Shown piece after piece: positions 45,566-53,613 of a stretch of 56,800 bases of DNA (its first letter is position 1; every line of letters starts with the position of its first letter). The translations under genes and the position numbers were made by a program. The DNA comes from Ruminococcus sp. (GTDB lineage: Bacteria > Bacillota_A > Clostridia > Oscillospirales > Ruminococcaceae): the NCBI GenBank assembly GCA_017480485.1, contig JAFVAN010000024.1, positions 1 through 56,800 of the forward strand, written 5' to 3'. A model generated the notes under the pieces. That model did not search any database and was not told the origin of the DNA. It saw nothing but the letters and a program-made list of their open reading frames with translations.

Positions 45566-47953
45566 ATGACATCATATAAAGAGTATAGTGTATACTTGAC
45601 TAATTCCAGGAACCTGATACATGAGCTTGCTTCGTATGATAGGGCTAAATACAGATTTCTTGTTGACGAGTTATGTGAAAAGCTAAAAAATGCTATAATT
45701 GACATAACACAGCTTGAACCGTATGAAAAGGCTATAAAAAGCGCTTGCATCAAATATAATGACAATACTATCAAAACAACTGATTATATGCATGACATGG
45801 ACGAACAATCGCTTAATTTGTTCATTGAAACTTGTAACCAACAAGAAAAGCTACTAAGAAGATTCGATGAGCAAAAGTGGCGTGTCCCTGATATCAGCTT
45901 CCGAGATGTTGCAAGGCTAAAAGAAAACACATTAAACCGTGTTAAAGCAAGTAATCTTAAAACTAAGTTGACTTTTGCAGATAAACAACTCACAAACACA
46001 TTGAAAAAAGCTCAAGCCGAATACAGCAACGAATATTGTGAACAGGCGAGCTATGAGTTAAAGCAGCTAAAGGATTTGATAGATGAATGCAAGATCAATA
46101 GTATCAGTATTTCGAGTATCAAGAATAAGGATGTTAAAAAAGTATCCCAAAAGATAAATGAGATCAAAAATATCATTCGCGCTGTTGAACAATGCCATAA
46201 GAAAATATACGAAACAGATCAGCAAATCTATGCATTGATAACAAGTCCTACCGCGACTGACCCGATATCCAGCCATAATATAGTTTCGCTCTGCAATTTA
46301 CAGAAGGTTGATCTGTATGATTGTAAAGCCCACTCTTATCATTTGCCAAATAAATTAAAAGTAAATGAATTGGATCAAACAATAGCGTTCTATTCTAAAT
46401 ACACAATCACTGAGCGCATAAAGGAATTAGATAACAAAATAGATAGCGAACTTGAGGCAGCAAAAAGAACATCAGATCTTAAAAATTGCGAGCAAGCAAG
46501 GGCATATCTTTATCAGATGCAGCAGTTGGTCTATTTAGGCAAAAACAATGGACTTGCTGTTCAGTTGACAAGAAACAACGAAAAAACGGTCAGTGATTGC
46601 GAAACAACTATAAAGGCATCGATAAAAAAGAACGAAGACATTGCTGCAGAGATCAATGCCCTGTACTCAGAGCTTTTTACCAGAGTTTCAGATCAGGATA
46701 TCACGCATGATAAATGCCAGACAATAATCAATACATGTGATAAGCTGTTGCCTCTGGTGGAACGTTTCAGTGCAGTTGAAGGGAACAATCTATCAATAAG
46801 TCCCGAATATATCAACAACTTAAAGGAACAATTCAGTTTATATCCTCAAATGATAGACCTAAATGAGGAACTGGAGATAAAGCCTAATAGAATAAATAAT
46901 ACTGGCTCTATTAATATTCTTCTTGAAAAATGTAAGCAGCAATCTGATAATTTCAAAACTTGCATCAAGCGTCATTGGATGATCCCATCTGATTTCAATG
47001 ACCCTAAGCCACTGCAAGAAAAGCTTAATGAAAGAAAACAAGCCCTCCAAAACAAAGAAGCTAATAGGAAGAAGCTTAAATCCTTCTTATGCAAGGCAAT
47101 AGTGGTAGTTGTCTTCGCTTCTGTAGCTGTTTTTTGTGTAATTAAGTATGTTAATAAAAAGAATGAAGAAAAGAATAAGGATATGGTTTCCATACCTATA
47201 GACCTGTCAGAAACGGTAAATGAAGATCATGAGAGTGTAAAAAAACAATTTGAAGATGCTGGCTTCACAAGTATTACAGAAACAATAACAGATAAGGGCT
47301 ATTATCCGAGCGGTTCGGTCGTTGAAGTAAGAGTTGAAGGAAACACTGATTACAAAAAAGGAACCAAGGTAAAAAAAGATACTGCTGTTACAATAACTAT
47401 TGCCAGTGAAGAACGGATCGACGTTACATCCGTTGTAAATAAATGGCTTAGTAAGGAAACGCTTTCAGCTGCTTTTGACAAAAATGATATGAAAAAAGAT
47501 TTTGCTGAAGCAGGGCTTGACCCTGGTAAAGTTGAAATAGCTCATACATTCATCTTTGATAAAGAAAAAGAAAGAATGATAGATCATGTTGAGCTGGGCG
47601 GCATAAACTACGAAAGCGGAAAATGCTATGTTGACAAACAAGCAACTGTAGTATATCGAACTTTCATATCAACGATAATAGTTGGAACCAGCGCAGAAGA
47701 CTACATAGATAAAAATTATTCCTCCGTAGTTGATGAGCTTAAAGAAAAAGGATTCACTAATATAAGATTATTAAGAAAAAATGATTTGTCTACAGGCTGG
47801 CTTGAAAAAGAAGGAGCCATTGATTCTATTAGCATTGATGGTGATGATGATTTTAGTGATGACGATTACTATTATTATGACGATGAAATAATAATAATTG
47901 TGCATACCTTTAAGAAAAAAGGATGTGAAGATATTACAGAAACAGTAGACTGA
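45566..47953 (+). CDS. Single-pass membrane protein with PASTA-like repeats
   Basis: A 795-residue protein, last large gene of the operon. Residues 1-506 are cytosolic and mostly helical or coiled-coil. About 507-530 is one hydrophobic helix (AIVVVVFASVAVFCVI). About 540-795 lies outside and holds two to three PASTA-like repeats (VKKQFEDAGFTSITETITDK with a KKGTKVKKD end; SSVVDELKEKGFTNIRLL) and an acidic/Tyr stretch. Topology recalls EssB or PASTA kinases, yet no kinase motif is seen. A likely membrane anchor or channel component for the ATPase. The ATG has a weak site. Confidence 0.7.
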   Translation: MTSYKEYSVYLTNSRNLIHELASYDRAKYRFLVDELCEKLKNAIIDITQLEPYEKAIKSACIKYNDNTIKTTDYMHDMDEQSLNLFIETCNQQEKLLRRFDEQKWRVPDISFRDVARLKENTLNRVKASNLKTKLTFADKQLTNTLKKAQAEYSNEYCEQASYELKQLKDLIDECKINSISISSIKNKDVKKVSQKINEIKNIIRAVEQCHKKIYETDQQIYALITSPTATDPISSHNIVSLCNLQKVDLYDCKAHSYHLPNKLKVNELDQTIAFYSKYTITERIKELDNKIDSELEAAKRTSDLKNCEQARAYLYQMQQLVYLGKNNGLAVQLTRNNEKTVSDCETTIKASIKKNEDIAAEINALYSELFTRVSDQDITHDKCQTIINTCDKLLPLVERFSAVEGNNLSISPEYINNLKEQFSLYPQMIDLNEELEIKPNRINNTGSINILLEKCKQQSDNFKTCIKRHWMIPSDFNDPKPLQEKLNERKQALQNKEANRKKLKSFLCKAIVVVVFASVAVFCVIKYVNKKNEEKNKDMVSIPIDLSETVNEDHESVKKQFEDAGFTSITETITDKGYYPSGSVVEVRVEGNTDYKKGTKVKKDTAVTITIASEERIDVTSVVNKWLSKETLSAAFDKNDMKKDFAEAGLDPGKVEIAHTFIFDKEKERMIDHVELGGINYESGKCYVDKQATVVYRTFISTIIVGTSAEDYIDKNYSSVVDELKEKGFTNIRLLRKNDLSTGWLEKEGAIDSISIDGDDDFSDDDYYYYDDEIIIIVHTFKKKGCEDITETVD

Positions 47954-48033
47954 TGGACGTTCTTGCACGCATCTGCTACGTTCTTGAATGCGATCCCCAG
48001 GAGCTTATCAGATACGGAGACCATAGCAAATAA
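47953..48033 (+). pseudogene. C-terminal stub of an XRE/Cro-type repressor
   Basis: A 26-codon frame overlapping the preceding stop (TGATG). The peptide VLARICYVLECDPQELI matches the last helices of Cro/CI-type helix-turn-helix proteins. The DNA-binding half is absent. G+C content rises here, so it marks the right edge of the island. Confidence 0.5.
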
Positions 48034-48036
48034 AAC

Positions 48037-48062
48037 AAGCCCCGCTTCCTGCGGGGCTCTTT
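48037..48062 (+). terminator. Terminator at the island's right edge
   Basis: Stem AGCCCCGC / GCGGGGCT followed by CTTTG. Probably ends the T7SS-like operon. Confidence 0.7.
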
Positions 48063-48069
48063 GCATTGA

Positions 48070-48378
48070 TCAAAGCCTGTCATTCAGCTTTTCCTTCACC
48101 CATTCCTCATTCACGAAGCCTACCCGCTCCTTCAGGGCGTCAGTGTGCAGCGTTATTATCCTGCTGCTGTCAGCCGATACTTTCCTTCCCTTTGTCCAGC
48201 TGCCCTTGTCGATCAGCAGTGAGCTCCTGCATGACCTGTGAAGCTTGCTCGTGCGTATCGGGTACACTACCGCAAGCCCGGGCATCACAGCTGCCACAAG
48301 CACCATTCTCCTGCCGGAATAAACCTCTCCCTGCAGGTCTGCAAAATATACTTCTCCAACATTGATAATATTCTTCAT
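48070..48378 (-). CDS. PemK/MazF-type toxin
   Basis: A 102-residue MazF-family endoribonuclease-like protein. Pattern: VGEVYFADLQGEVYSGRRMV (substrate loop and catalytic Arg), VYPIRTSKL, and a Ser/Thr-rich KVSADSSRIITLHTDAL. The ATG has AGGAGG. No antitoxin gene is adjacent, so it is an orphan or acts through a distant partner. It is convergent to the T7SS-like operon. Confidence 0.65.
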   Translation of the reverse strand: MKNIINVGEVYFADLQGEVYSGRRMVLVAAVMPGLAVVYPIRTSKLHRSCRSSLLIDKGSWTKGRKVSADSSRIITLHTDALKERVGFVNEEWVKEKLNDRL

Positions 48379-48524
48379 TTAGATTCCTCCTCTTAAATTT
48401 TACTTTGATCTTTGTAGACTCCTGTTATCAGTTAAGCTACACTATATATGTATACGAAAATTCGAATTCTTAAAAAACAGTTTCCAAATCATAAAAAACT
48501 TCACTTTTTCTCCAGCGACAGCGA

Positions 48525-49108
48525 AATTTCCTTGGATATTCAAGCTGTTCGAGGAGGAAAGCGAACACAACTACATATATGTATGCTTTCATATCCTTGC
48601 GATCTACAGCGGTTTCCGGCTTGGAGAGCTTATGGGGCTGGAGTGGAAGGACATTAACTTTGATACCAATGTTGTGACGGTCAACAGAACGTGCCTTTAT
48701 TCAAAAGAGCGTGGTCACTACACGGAAACTCCAAAAACCGCACAGAGCATGAGAAGCCTGAAGCTGCCGCAGGACGTTATGGACGTACTGAAAAAATGGC
48801 AGGGCTTGCAGGACATTCAGCGCAAAAAAGTCGGCTCGAAATGGATCGAGACAGACAGAGTTTTCACCAAGTGGAACGGGCTTACTCTTGACCGTTCGGC
48901 ACCCGGCAGGTATTTCAAAAAGCTCTGTGAGAGAACTGGAATGAGGTATGTATCAAATCACTCATGGCGGCATCTGAACGCTACGCTGCTCATCAACAGC
49001 GGTATTGATGTCAAGACTGTGCAGTCCTGTCTTGGACATAGCGTTGCGACAACGACTGTAAACACCTCAAAAGGACACACCCCCACCCACCGCAGCCATA
49101 TTCGATAA
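48525..49108 (+). pseudogene. Tyrosine integrase, C-terminal fragment
   Basis: Catalytic half only: ILAIYSGFRLGELMGLEWKD (Arg I), then HSWRHLNATLL (His/Arg) and QSCLGHSVATTTVNT, where the Tyr nucleophile region is lost because the frame diverges into HTPTHRSHIR. No start codon in the 5' part of the frame. A remnant of a mobile element flanking the T7SS-like island. Confidence 0.75.
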
Positions 49109-49113
49109 AAAGC

Positions 49114-49155
49114 AAAGGTTCAGCGACCTATCAAAGCCGCTGAACCTTTATTATT
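49114..49155 (+). terminator. Hairpin terminator
   Basis: Stem AAAGGTTCAGCG / CGCTGAACCTTT with a 12-base loop and T-rich tail. Confidence 0.8.
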
Positions 49156-49247
49156 TTGTTCTATTATTCTCAATCTCCGCCACTGTGAGTTTCTATTTTG
49201 TGTCGTACCCGCCTTGACCGCATCAAGCACCTCGATCATGTGTGCGG

Positions 49248-49991
49248 TCATCTTCGTCCGGATTTCATAGCCTTGAGCACCCTGCATATCTCGTCCACCT
49301 CGGTCGGGGTCAGCTCGTCGAAGCGGTCAAGCTCCGACTTGACTGTGTTTATCATCGTGATGTGGGTACTGTGCCGTCTGCGTTCCATGAAAAACGAGGT
49401 CAGCGTGCTGGTCAGCGAGCCTATCAATCCGATCCCTACCAACATCAGTACCGATGCGATTATCCTGCCATACATCGTCGTGGGCGAGATATCTCCGTAG
49501 CCTACAGTGGTTGCAGTCACGAACGCCCACCATATGCCGTCGGCTATCTCCATGCCTTCGGCATAGTGTATCAGCACACCGCCTGAAATCACCGTCATCA
49601 GCGCGGCAAATACCACGTATTTGAAGCCGTTGGTGTTGTAGAAGGCTTTAAGCTTTCTTAGCGGTCGTGACAGGAACGCAACTGCCCGCACAAGCCCGAG
49701 AATGCTCAACATAATGTCGAGCCGGGTGTCTGTAAGCGGAGGCAGGATACCGTGTATCGGTATCAACGCGATAACGTCCCAGTAATTCATCGAGAAGAAT
49801 TTTCGCTTGCTTTCAGACTTGACGATCCTCACTATGAGGTCAGCAGCGAATACGAGATACAGCGTAATAAACATCGCACGCTCGATGCTGGTCAGCCGCA
49901 CTGCCGAGTCTATCACCACCAATACTGCCGCCATGCAAGCCAGTGCACCGAAGATCATATCATAGGCTCTATGGAGCCTTGCGCTTTTCAT
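49248..49991 (-). CDS. Potassium-channel-type ion channel
   Basis: A 247-residue voltage-gated-like channel. Several membrane segments precede the pore, and the selectivity filter reads TATTVGYGDISP, the TVGYG signature of K+ channels. A helix with alternating Arg/Lys (RAVAFLSRPLRKLKAF) resembles an S4 segment. The C-terminus is a cytosolic tail. ATG at 49991 follows GAGGTGG. It is 10 bp downstream of mgtE, so both form one operon under the M-box-like leader. Confidence 0.88.
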   Translation of the reverse strand: MKSARLHRAYDMIFGALACMAAVLVVIDSAVRLTSIERAMFITLYLVFAADLIVRIVKSESKRKFFSMNYWDVIALIPIHGILPPLTDTRLDIMLSILGLVRAVAFLSRPLRKLKAFYNTNGFKYVVFAALMTVISGGVLIHYAEGMEIADGIWWAFVTATTVGYGDISPTTMYGRIIASVLMLVGIGLIGSLTSTLTSFFMERRRHSTHITMINTVKSELDRFDELTPTEVDEICRVLKAMKSGRR

Positions 49992-50001
49992 ACATACCAC
50001 C

Positions 50002-51423
50002 TCAGTTTAAATGCAGGACATTCAGCAGAAGCACCCAGCTCATTCCGTAGTAGGTGACTACTGCCACAAGGTCGTTGACCGTTGTTATCAGCGGGCCGGA
50101 GGCCACCGCGGGATCGACCTTTATCCTCTTGAAGAACAGCGGGATAAGTGTGCCGACCGAACTGGATATCACCATCGCGATGATAAGCGACACCCCGATG
50201 CAGCCGGAAATCGCAAAGGAATCCAACGCCCCGCGACCCTTGAACAGCATGATATAAAATCCCACGAGCACAAAGGATATCACGCCCAGCAGCAGACCGT
50301 TGCACAGCCCGACCTTCATCTCCTTGCCGACAAGGTGAAGCTTCTGACCGAAGGTGAGGTTTTCGTCGGTGAGTACGCGGATAGTCACCGCCAGCGACTG
50401 AGTGCCGACATTTCCCGCCATGTCGAGTATCAGCGACTGGAATGCCATGATGAGCGTAAGCTGCGCTATCACCTTCTCAAACGCGCCCACCACGCCCGAC
50501 ACCAGCATCCCCAGCCCCAGCAGCACGAGCAGCCACGGCAGGCGCTTCTTCATGCTCTCCCTGAGCGGCTCCTTTAAGTCCTCCTCGGCGGTCAGACCTG
50601 CGAGACGCGCATAGTCCTCGCCCATCTCGTCATCGACAGCCTCGATCATGCTCTGGGAGGTAATGACCCCCAGCAGCTTGTTTCTGTTGTCGAGCACCGG
50701 TATCAGGTTCTCGGAATAGTCCTTCAGCTTTTCGATGCAGTCCTCGGTCTCCTCGTGGGCGTATACATACGGAAAGGACGTGACGATAAGCTTGCCGAGA
50801 GGTGTGGTGCTCCGAGCGGTTATGAGATCCTTGAGGTCAATGGCGCCGTAGAACTCGCCGTCCTCCTCCACCACGAAGATGGTCGAAATGTTGTCGTTCT
50901 CCTCCGCCTGGCGCACGAGCTCGTTCATCGCCTGCTTTACGCTCAGCCCTTCGGTAACGGAGATATAATTGGTAGTCATGCGGCTGCCGATCTCGTCCTC
51001 GTCAAAGGAGGCGATAAGGCTTATCTCAGCGGCGGTATCGGGACTGAGAAGCTCAATGATGAGCCCTCGCTTAGTCTTTTCTATCTCATGAAGGACGTTT
51101 GCGGCAGTATCGGTCTCGAGCGCTGAGACGACCTCAGCAGCCTTGGAAATATCCATCTCGTCGAGATATGTTCCCGCCGTTGCCTCGTCGGAAAACTCGA
51201 AGATCTCCGCCAGCATATCTGGCGTACATATCCTGAAAAGCTTCTTTCGCTCTGTAGCACCGAGTGTCTCCAGCGCGTCGGCAATGTCGCTGCCGTGGTA
51301 GTCCTCCAGCTTCTGCTTCATGACCCTCGGCGAATCGCTGCCGCGTATCATCGCCGCTATCTCTGCGGCTCGGTCAGGCATTGCGCCGGGCTCAACGGCT
51401 GTTATTCTGATATCCTCTGACAT
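50002..51423 (-). CDS. mgtE: Magnesium transporter MgtE
   Basis: A 473-residue Mg2+ channel. The N domain (LETLGATERKKLFRICTPDM) and two CBS domains (TNYISVTEGLSVKQAMNELV and LIPVLDNRNKLLGVITSQSM) sense cytosolic Mg2+, and the last 150 residues hold five membrane helices. ATG at 51423 follows GTGAGGG, a ribosome-binding site inside a hairpin (CCCTCAC/GTGAGGG, 51431-51461). It lies upstream of the K-channel-type gene. The preceding M-box-like leader fits Mg2+ control. Confidence 0.92.
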   Translation of the reverse strand: MSEDIRITAVEPGAMPDRAAEIAAMIRGSDSPRVMKQKLEDYHGSDIADALETLGATERKKLFRICTPDMLAEIFEFSDEATAGTYLDEMDISKAAEVVSALETDTAANVLHEIEKTKRGLIIELLSPDTAAEISLIASFDEDEIGSRMTTNYISVTEGLSVKQAMNELVRQAEENDNISTIFVVEEDGEFYGAIDLKDLITARSTTPLGKLIVTSFPYVYAHEETEDCIEKLKDYSENLIPVLDNRNKLLGVITSQSMIEAVDDEMGEDYARLAGLTAEEDLKEPLRESMKKRLPWLLVLLGLGMLVSGVVGAFEKVIAQLTLIMAFQSLILDMAGNVGTQSLAVTIRVLTDENLTFGQKLHLVGKEMKVGLCNGLLLGVISFVLVGFYIMLFKGRGALDSFAISGCIGVSLIIAMVISSSVGTLIPLFFKRIKVDPAVASGPLITTVNDLVAVVTYYGMSWVLLLNVLHLN

Positions 51424-51464
51424 ATTAAAACCCTCACTTTCGTTTGATACGTGATGTGAGGGCC

Positions 51465-51503
51465 GAAAAGCAAGACCCCGCCTCGGACGAGCCGAAACGG
51501 GGT
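51465..51503 (-). terminator. Leader terminator before mgtE
   Basis: On the minus strand stem ACCCCG / CGGGGT with longer imperfect pairing, then CTTGCTTTT. It stands between the M-box-like element and the mgtE start, fitting transcriptional attenuation. Confidence 0.65.
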
Positions 51504-51504
51504 T

Positions 51505-51665
51505 CATCAGCACTATATATCATCAAGGCCGTCTGCTCTCAGGACAGCGCAAGGCCAAGTGCACAGCGTGACAGCTCCGCACTCCGATTTGATACATATA
51601 ATGTGTGGCATGAAAGGCGTTTCGACCCGCAACTGTCACCGTTGTTCACTGTTTTCACCTCAGCT
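51505..51665 (-). promoter_or_regulatory. Candidate M-box (Mg2+) riboswitch
   Basis: The leader of mgtE on the minus strand contains GGTGAAAAC, CGGTGACAGTTGCGGGTCG, GTCGAAACGCC and ATATAGTGCTGATG, in the order of conserved M-box (ykoK) parts. The element is followed by a terminator and an RBS-sequestering hairpin. Family placement is from memory of the motif. Confidence 0.55.
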
Positions 51666-51688
51666 TTAATTCAATATTTTGCTTTTAT

Positions 51689-51717
51689 ATTTTATCACAT
51701 TTTAAAGGCTATGTCAA
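51689..51717 (-). promoter_or_regulatory. Promoter of mgtE-channel operon
   Basis: Minus strand TTGACA (51712-51717), 17-bp spacer, extended -10 TGATAAAAT (TAAAAT at 51689-51694). Confidence 0.8.
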
Positions 51718-51921
51718 GAAAATTAGTTTGATTTTTAAAATAAATATAACATCATTTTCAAGTCATTTTTCAGTAAATGACATCTCACCTTTCATGCTAT
51801 ATAATTGAATCATCAGATAAAATATTATCATCATTGTCATTCCATATATGGTTCACCCGTCAAAACCCCATTTTTTCACCCCAACACCTCAAAAATATCC
51901 TTTAAACACGAAAAATGCCAT
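51718..51921. other. A+T-rich spacer
   Basis: About 200 bases between the mgtE promoter and the transposase terminator. No gene or clear signal is visible. Confidence 0.4.
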
Positions 51922-51942
51922 AAAAAAAGAGCCTCACGGCTC
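51922..51942 (-). terminator. Terminator of the transposase remnant
   Basis: Minus strand stem GAGCC / GGCTC with a 4-base loop, then TTTTTTT. Confidence 0.65.
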
Positions 51943-51948
51943 ACTGTT

Positions 51949-52668
51949 TTACCCCGTTATCTGCATTTGGGCGCAGCTAATCTGCGTTCGCCTGCGGCTT
52001 CTTAAAAACTTGCAGAAGTTGTAAGCGAGCACCTTGAACTCGAAAAATATTTTCTTGGCTTGCAATCCGAACACGGGAATTTCATCTACACGATATTTTC
52101 TCCGAAGTACAGACGGAATCCCTTCGACCGCATTTCTTAACCGACCGATCTTTTTGTATTCCTCTGTCGATATTTTTTTCATATATTTTGCTCGAACGAC
52201 CTTCTTTGATGAGATACTGAGTAAATATCCGTTTGTCTTTTTCTTAACGCTGCATTCATCTCGGTGCGGACAGCTTTCGCAATGCTTCTCTGACATGATG
52301 ACTCTGCTCGTTTCGTTGCTTTCGCTGTAACTTTGGCGAATAGGCTCGTGACCTTCGGGACATCTTAAAACACTTTTTCCGTCCTCGCTCATTTCAAACT
52401 CCGAGAAGATCGGGGCGGGCAGCGCCCCTGTCAATGCTGTGCAGACAAGCTCGACATTCTTCTTTTCTGCCAGCTTAAAATTCTCGGCACTGCTGTATGC
52501 GCCGTCTGTTACCATGAGCTCGGGCGCTGCATTTTCTTCTCTGCTTTCAAGATATTCTCTGCAAAATTCGCTGTCATTGTGAGAGTTCTGTTCGAACGAT
52601 ATATCGGTTATCAGGCTGTCATTTTCTTCGCCGGTCGTCTCAACTATATTTGCTACGTAAAAGCAGAT
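51949..52668 (-). pseudogene. IS1182-like transposase, C-terminal part
   Basis: About 240 codons encode the catalytic C-terminal half of a DDE transposase: VANIVETTGEENDSLITDI, PELMVTDGAYSSAENF (catalytic Asp region), a Cys cluster HCESCPHRDEC, and GRLRNAVEGIPSVLRRKY (final Glu region). The N-terminal half is replaced at about 52668 by an integrase fragment on the other strand. Not functional. Confidence 0.75.
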
Positions 52669-52857
52669 ATACACTATTGAGGAAATGAACGAGCTGTTCA
52701 GGCTTATGCAGGGCGAGCCCCTCAAATATCGGTTGTTCTTTACTCTTGCAGTTTGCAGCGGTTTCAGACGTGGAGAACTTCTCGGTTTAGAATGGAAAGA
52801 CATTGACTGGGATAACCGCTTGATAAGTGTTCGCAGAACATCAAATTACTCGGCTGA
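52664..52857 (+). pseudogene. Tyrosine integrase, short internal fragment
   Basis: About 64 codons: YTIEEMNELFRLMQGEP and FTLAVCSGFRRGELLGLEWK with Arg I. Both ends break off into opposite-strand sequences (IS1182-like transposase left, another integrase right). Confidence 0.7.
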
Positions 52858-53470
52858 CCTGATACATATAATGCTCCTTGTCTGCGTACAGACAAGCGAA
52901 AAATCTGCCAAGCTCTTCTTCACCAATCGCCGATATATTCGGACGTTCTTTTTTTGGCGGAAGTGCCGCTTCGGAATAATTCCGAGGGATTATTCCCTCG
53001 CGCAGAGCTAACTGCATTACGTTATGGATAAAAATATGAAGCTCATGAATGTATTTCCTTGTGATGCCGCTGTCAACCATATCGGCATAAGCACGGTTCA
53101 AAGTATTCGGCAGCAAATTTTTTAGCTGGATATGCCCGATAAACGGTGCGAGCTTATTTCTTCTGTATTTATAGCTGTATAGCGTCGAGCTTTTTATACC
53201 CTGCTGTTCCTTTATCCTCAGAAAGTATTCGCAGTAGTTGTCAAACGTGATACGAGAATCACAAACTGTCTGTTCCTCCACACCTTTTTCAAAGACCGCA
53301 CCCTGCTTTTCAGCGTTCTTACGGTTCCACTGTGCCGATTTAGTATTATCGTATTTTACGGATAAAGTTTTGAACACCTGCTTGCCCGTCTGAGCGTCAC
53401 GATGATCGAAAACACGAATACGATATGATGTTATCATACCCTCTTTGTTTTTGCGTTCCTGTATATTCAT
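52858..53470 (-). pseudogene. Tyrosine integrase of the mobilisable element, N-terminal part
   Basis: About 204 codons with the N-terminal arm-binding region (MITSYRIRVFDHRDAQTGKQ) and SAM-like domain (IKSSTLYSYKYRRNKLAPFI), ending just inside the catalytic domain (EELGRFFACLYADKEHYMYQ). The Arg-His-Arg-Tyr catalytic half is missing. ATG at 53470 with AAAGGTGG. It is downstream of mobA, as in small integrative mobilisable elements. Confidence 0.75.
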
Positions 53471-53613
53471 TCTGCCACCACCTTTCGTGTGGTGGTATTT
53501 TTCTGCTGTCTTAGCATTTTAACTCCTTTCCGACAGCGGAATATATCGTACCCTCAGTATAACACATTCCGCTGTTTTGTTCAATATAAAAGTTGCGTTA
53601 AATCTTTGAATAT

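Noticed and set aside
51590..52872. 13-base match GATACATATAATG at 51591 and 52860
   Set aside because: One copy lies in the mgtE leader and the other in an integrase fragment. The flanks differ, so a chance match or minor target site cannot be told apart.
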